Origin: Candidatus Zixiibacteriota bacterium
Lineage (GTDB): Bacteria; Zixibacteria; MSB-5A5; GN15; FEB-12
Length of the DNA stretch: 7,813 nt
Direction of reading: 5' to 3'
NCBI GenBank assembly: GCA_030591625.1
Contig: JAUVAR010000112.1
Coordinates: 1 to 7,813, forward strand
The notes beneath the pieces were generated by a model. That model was not told the DNA's origin. It worked only from the letters and a program-made list of their open reading frames with translations, and made no database searches. The translations under genes were made by a program, and so were the position numbers. Positions 5,177-7,813 of the stretch are shown here, one piece after another. The stretch's first letter is position 1. Every line of letters starts with the position of its first letter.

Positions 5177-5557
5177 ATGACTAACGCTGCAGAAAAATCA
5201 AGAGTTGCTGTCCTTGGCGCCTCCCCAAAAGAGGATAGATATTCATACAAAGCCGTCAAAATGTTGACCGAGCATAATCATATACCGGTGCCGGTTCATC
5301 CGTCCGGGCATGAAGTTTTGGGGATGACATCTTTTAAATCACTGGATGAAATAACCGAGCCGGTTGATACATTGACAATGTATGTTGGGGCGAAAATTTC
5401 GGATGGAGAGTACGACAGAATCATCAAGCTTGGTCCCAGACGGATTATTTTTAATCCCGGGTCCGAGAATGATTCACTGGCCAAAAAACTCACGGCGAAT
5501 GGGGTTGAGGTAGTCATCGCCTGTACTTTGGTGATGTTGCAGACCGATCAGTTTTAA
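5177..5557 (+). CDS. CoA-binding (YccU/CoA_binding_2-type) Rossmann protein
   Basis: A 126-residue cytoplasmic protein made of one CoA-binding Rossmann domain. The glycine loop VAVLGASPKEDRYSY (10-24) follows the first strand. VPVHPSGHEVLG (38-49) matches the family's V-P-V-N-P-x-x-x-x-I-x-G stretch, with His where Asn is usual. DTLTMYVGA (64-72), RRIIFNPGSEN (88-98) and the final EVVIACTLVML (111-121) are the later family blocks. The domain is related to the N-terminal CoA-binding part of succinyl-CoA synthetase alpha and ADP-forming acetyl-CoA synthetases, but lacks their catalytic His domain. The physiological role of stand-alone members is not known. GGAG lies 7 bases before the ATG. It sits 22 bases after the FAD-protein gene, so the two are probably co-transcribed and might act together; that link is inference. 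Confidence 0.9.
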   Translation: MTNAAEKSRVAVLGASPKEDRYSYKAVKMLTEHNHIPVPVHPSGHEVLGMTSFKSLDEITEPVDTLTMYVGAKISDGEYDRIIKLGPRRIIFNPGSENDSLAKKLTANGVEVVIACTLVMLQTDQF

Positions 5558-5590
5558 GCGCTATTACCGTTCTCCCATTTTTTGATTTAG

Positions 5591-5617
5591 AATAGTACGG
5601 TCGTACCGATAGCTATT
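5591..5617 (+). other. Small imperfect hairpin directly before pheA
   Basis: AATAG (5591-5595) can pair with CTATT (5613-5617), and CGGT (5598-5601) with ACCG (5605-5608), with an unequal internal loop between. It occupies the place where a Shine-Dalgarno site would be expected. TAGAAT (5588-5593) resembles a -10 box but has no good -35. Its significance is uncertain. Confidence 0.3.
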
Positions 5618-5619
5618 AT

Positions 5620-6447
5620 ATGGCCAAAACAAAGATAGCATATCAGGGGGAAGCTGGCTCATTTTCTGAGGCAGCAGCCGAATCACTCGTTAAGAAAAAC
5701 CGTGAGATGGTTCCATGTCAAACACTTGAAAATGTTTTTGACAGTGTTCAAAACGGGAAAGCTGAATTCGGTCTTGTTCCTATTGAAAATTCTTTGATTG
5801 GTTCGATTCATAAGACGTACGATCTTCTGCTTGATCATAAATTACATATCAATGCCGAAACTCAAATGCGTATCGTGCATTGTCTTATTGCACCTAAAGG
5901 TGTGAGTCTAAAAAAAATAACAAAAGTATATTCTCATCCGGTTGCTTTGGATCAATGCCGTAATTTTTTCAAGGCGAATCCAACTATAGCTCCTATATCA
6001 TATTATGATACTGCCGGTTCAGTAAAGATGTTGTCACAATCAGGGGCTAAAAACTCCGCAGCAATTGCAGGACCTCATGCGGCTGAAGTCTATGGCATGA
6101 AATTATTGAAGCGTTCAGTTGAAGATGAAAAAAACAATCACACCCGCTTTTTTATGTTATCGAAAAAGCCAAATGCCGATGTGAAAAAAGCGAAAACATC
6201 GATTGTATTTTCAATGAAAAATATGCCCGGTGTTTTGTTCAAAGCGCTTTCGGTTTTTGCACTTCGAGATATTGATCTTTTGAGGATTGAGTCGCGACCA
6301 TTACGCAAGAGAGTTTGGGAATATCATTTCTATTTGGATTTTTCTGGTTCGGTGAGTGAGGAACGAGTTTTAAAAGCACTCGATCATCTGGGTGAGATTA
6401 CAACTTTTGTGCGTGTACTCGGAAGCTATATTCCTGCGACCCGTTAG
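5620..6447 (+). CDS. pheA: Prephenate dehydratase with ACT regulatory domain
   Basis: This enzyme converts prephenate to phenylpyruvate in phenylalanine synthesis. It is the monofunctional form: 275 residues and no chorismate mutase domain at the N-terminus. The catalytic part (about 4-182) shows AYQGEAGSFSEAAA (7-20), FGLVPIENS (50-58), SHPVALDQC (105-113) and NHTRF (173-177), whose Thr-Arg-Phe is the known catalytic motif. The ACT domain (about 193-270) has PGVLFKALSVF (203-213), the place of the family's GALV motif, and IESRP (223-227). ESRP is the phenylalanine-binding motif, so feedback inhibition by phenylalanine is expected. The start is the first ATG. There is no clear ribosome site, and a small hairpin lies just upstream. 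The gap to the CoA-binding gene is 62 bases with no terminator, so read-through is possible. It converges on the kinase-like gene with a 17-base gap. Confidence 0.97.
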   Translation: MAKTKIAYQGEAGSFSEAAAESLVKKNREMVPCQTLENVFDSVQNGKAEFGLVPIENSLIGSIHKTYDLLLDHKLHINAETQMRIVHCLIAPKGVSLKKITKVYSHPVALDQCRNFFKANPTIAPISYYDTAGSVKMLSQSGAKNSAAIAGPHAAEVYGMKLLKRSVEDEKNNHTRFFMLSKKPNADVKKAKTSIVFSMKNMPGVLFKALSVFALRDIDLLRIESRPLRKRVWEYHFYLDFSGSVSEERVLKALDHLGEITTFVRVLGSYIPATR

Positions 6448-6464
6448 TATTTCATTAAATCTAT

Positions 6465-7175
6465 TCAGACCAAATCATGATCGAGCCAGGCGAGTTTGTT
6501 TACTTTCGCCTGTATAGCAGCCTGAGCAATTTCGACCATCTCTTCGACATCTATCAGAGCCGAATTCATAACGAGATCATAACTGCATGAGTCATCGATA
6601 TCGGAACCGTAAAGATTCTTTATGAAATGTTTGCGATCTGAATCTGAACTGTCGATTTCGGTGGAAGCTTCATTATTAGTATTGTATGTATATTTGATAA
6701 GGTTCTCAATCCGTTTTTCTCGCGGACAGACAACCCTGATATGAAAACCATTTTTGGGGCCGAGAATAAAATTAGCACCACGCCCCATAACGATGACACC
6801 ACCCAAACGTGACATCGAAAGAATGACATGCCCGAGATGTCTGATATAATCAGAATAGTCAACCGATTGGCCGGTGAAAATCGAATCTGCTATATTTTCT
6901 ATTTCACTCCGGAATTTTTCGTCGAGCGATTCGATAATACGTTTGCGGTAACCCGATGATTCGCATATCTCATCTATCACCTGACGGTGCAGTCGTTGAT
7001 AGTTGAGTCGTTGTGCTAAGCGTGATCCAAAGTATGATCCACGACTGCCGGTCTGTCGGCTGATAGTTACAATTGGGGCTGGCTGTGGTCGTTCATGTTG
7101 TCGCTCTTGAGCCTCTTTGCGCTCAAGTTCCCACCTGAGGAACTGGCGATTAATTATCGCATTAATCGAGGTCAT
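6465..7175 (-). CDS. Cytidylate kinase-like family P-loop protein
   Basis: A 236-residue cytoplasmic protein of the cytidylate kinase-like group (Pfam Cytidylate_kin2). An N-terminal helix of about 30 charged residues (FLRWELERKEAQERQHERP, 12-30) precedes the nucleotide-binding start PIVTISRQTGSRGSYFGSRLA (residues 34-54). The phosphate loop reads TGSRGS, while the family usually has YGSGGR. Further blocks are DEICESSG (68-75), ESLDEKF (82-88), VIVMGRGANFIL (127-138, with the MGRG often seen before the lid region), VVCPREKRIENLI (148-160) and YDLVMNSALIDVEEMVEIA (199-217). GGAGG lies 7 bases before the ATG. Family members are thought to phosphorylate CMP or dCMP, but most are uncharacterised and the substrate here is not shown. 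It converges on pheA without a visible terminator, so the transcripts may overlap. Confidence 0.85.
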   Translation of the reverse strand: MTSINAIINRQFLRWELERKEAQERQHERPQPAPIVTISRQTGSRGSYFGSRLAQRLNYQRLHRQVIDEICESSGYRKRIIESLDEKFRSEIENIADSIFTGQSVDYSDYIRHLGHVILSMSRLGGVIVMGRGANFILGPKNGFHIRVVCPREKRIENLIKYTYNTNNEASTEIDSSDSDRKHFIKNLYGSDIDDSCSYDLVMNSALIDVEEMVEIAQAAIQAKVNKLAWLDHDLV

Positions 7176-7297
7176 GAATTTACCTCCACCAGAAAATAAT
7201 AATCAAAGGTCTGATTAGCAATACTGATTTCAACCCAACTGAAAGTTATACGTGCAAAATATAGAAAATCTTAGGATAAAGCCGGTTTAGGCCTATA

Positions 7298-7324
7298 TTT
7301 ACAGCATAACTGATAATGTATAAT
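7298..7324 (+). promoter_or_regulatory. Possible promoter of the exported-protein gene
   Basis: TTTACA (7298-7303, 5 of 6) and a perfect TATAAT (7319-7324) are separated by 15 bases, shorter than the 16 seen elsewhere in the window. The predicted start near 7331 would fall on the ribosome site, so either the promoter or the assigned ribosome site may be wrong. Confidence 0.35.
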
Positions 7325-7327
7325 TTT

Positions 7328-7331
7328 GAGG
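7328..7331 (+). promoter_or_regulatory. Ribosome binding site for a GTG start
   Basis: GAGG lies five bases before GTG (7337-7339). The overlapping ATG at 7335 is followed at once by TGA, so it cannot be the start. Translation from the GTG gives a proper signal peptide. Confidence 0.6.
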
Positions 7332-7336
7332 CAGAT

Positions 7337-7813
7337 GTGAGAAAAATAACATTCTTATTATTGTTTTTAGTCTTCGGCTCACAAACTATTCTGGCCGAAC
7401 AGAAGGTTGGAACTATGTGGCAGCTGACATTTGATTATGACGCTCAAGCGGTGATCTTATCAGATGCGACACCAATGCAACCGATCGATAAAAAACTCAC
7501 ATTCCCGGGTCTTGTGGCAGCACCTTATACGCATATTTTTGAACTTGATTGGTTAAACGAGACTGGTCAGGTGATATTGAACAAGACTATTGAAATTCCG
7601 TTTGGTGTCAGGTCAACTTTTAAAGGAGATGCGCCATGTGTTGAACTTATCCCTGAATCGGGCACTATTACTATTCGTGTTTCAGGACCATCGCCTGAGA
7701 TATCTCCCAAGAGCATAAGGCTGTCGAGTTCGGCAAGTGTTAGAGATATGCAAAGTGGTCTCTCACTACCTACACAATTTCAAGGAAACCAAATCGAATT
7801 TCCAATTCAAAAC
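7337..7813 (+). CDS. Exported protein of unknown family, 5' part (runs off window)
   Basis: An open frame of 159 codons without a stop continues past the last base. Read from GTG, the product starts with Arg-Lys, a hydrophobic core ITFLLLFLVFG (4-14) and SQTILA (15-20), then EQ. This is a typical Sec signal peptide, probably cut after Ala20; there is no lipobox Cys. The mature part seen so far is rich in beta-type stretches such as MWQLTFDY (27-34), THIFELDWL (65-73) and SGTITIRVSG (106-115), with one Cys (C101) and no catalytic motif I can name. It could be the N-terminal beta-sandwich of a larger secreted enzyme or surface protein, but the rest is needed to tell. It diverges from the kinase-like gene across 161 bases. 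Codon and base use do not differ visibly from the neighbours. Confidence 0.75.
   Translation, partial: MRKITFLLLFLVFGSQTILAEQKVGTMWQLTFDYDAQAVILSDATPMQPIDKKLTFPGLVAAPYTHIFELDWLNETGQVILNKTIEIPFGVRSTFKGDAPCVELIPESGTITIRVSGPSPEISPKSIRLSSSASVRDMQSGLSLPTQFQGNQIEFPIQN

Overview
The window is a compact stretch of bacterial chromosome with ten protein-coding genes, two of them cut by the window edges, and no RNA genes, insertion sequences or CRISPR. The DNA has moderate GC by eye, standard Shine-Dalgarno sites before most genes, sigma70-type promoters and a HrcA/CIRCE heat-shock operator. A signal peptide marks one product as exported. These traits, with the two-CW Cys-rich proteins and the type III pantothenate kinase, fit an uncultured or poorly studied bacterium, perhaps of the FCB/Zixibacteria type or a deltaproteobacterium-like lineage. 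That placement is a low-confidence inference; only a tree of GroEL could settle it.

Layout. Positions 1-618 (+) hold the 3' part of a type III pantothenate kinase gene (coaX). Two tandem paralogous genes for small seven- to nine-cysteine two-CW domain proteins follow on the minus strand (679-999 and 1186-1473, the latter with a TTG start). A terminator whose wobble pairs fit only minus-strand RNA closes them. A 336-base intergenic region (1474-1809) carries a sigma70 promoter and an extended, perfect CIRCE element. It drives groES (1810-2103) and groEL (2133-3785), which end at a good rho-independent terminator. A third small Cys-rich gene of unrecognised family (3868-4248, -) converges on groEL.

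Its divergent promoter region (4249-4401) has well-formed promoters on both strands, a (TA)6 palindrome and 9-bp direct repeats spaced 20 bp apart. The plus promoter appears to start transcription at, or within a base or two of, the ATG of an unusually short FAD-binding GlcE/GlcD-like protein (4402-5154), so this is a candidate leaderless mRNA. A CoA-binding (YccU-type) protein (5177-5557) and prephenate dehydratase with ACT domain (pheA, 5620-6447) follow on the same strand and could be co-transcribed. A cytidylate kinase-like P-loop protein (6465-7175, -) converges on pheA with only 17 bp between. The 5' part of a gene for a secreted protein of unknown family (7337-7813, +, GTG start) runs off the end.

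How they work together: groESL is the classic chaperonin operon under HrcA control. The other genes are housekeeping (CoA synthesis, phenylalanine synthesis, nucleotide metabolism) or unknown. The most unusual items are three Cys-rich small proteins flanking groESL, the compact FAD protein with its leaderless promoter, and the altered P-loop of the kinase-like protein. I see no convincing new multi-gene system.
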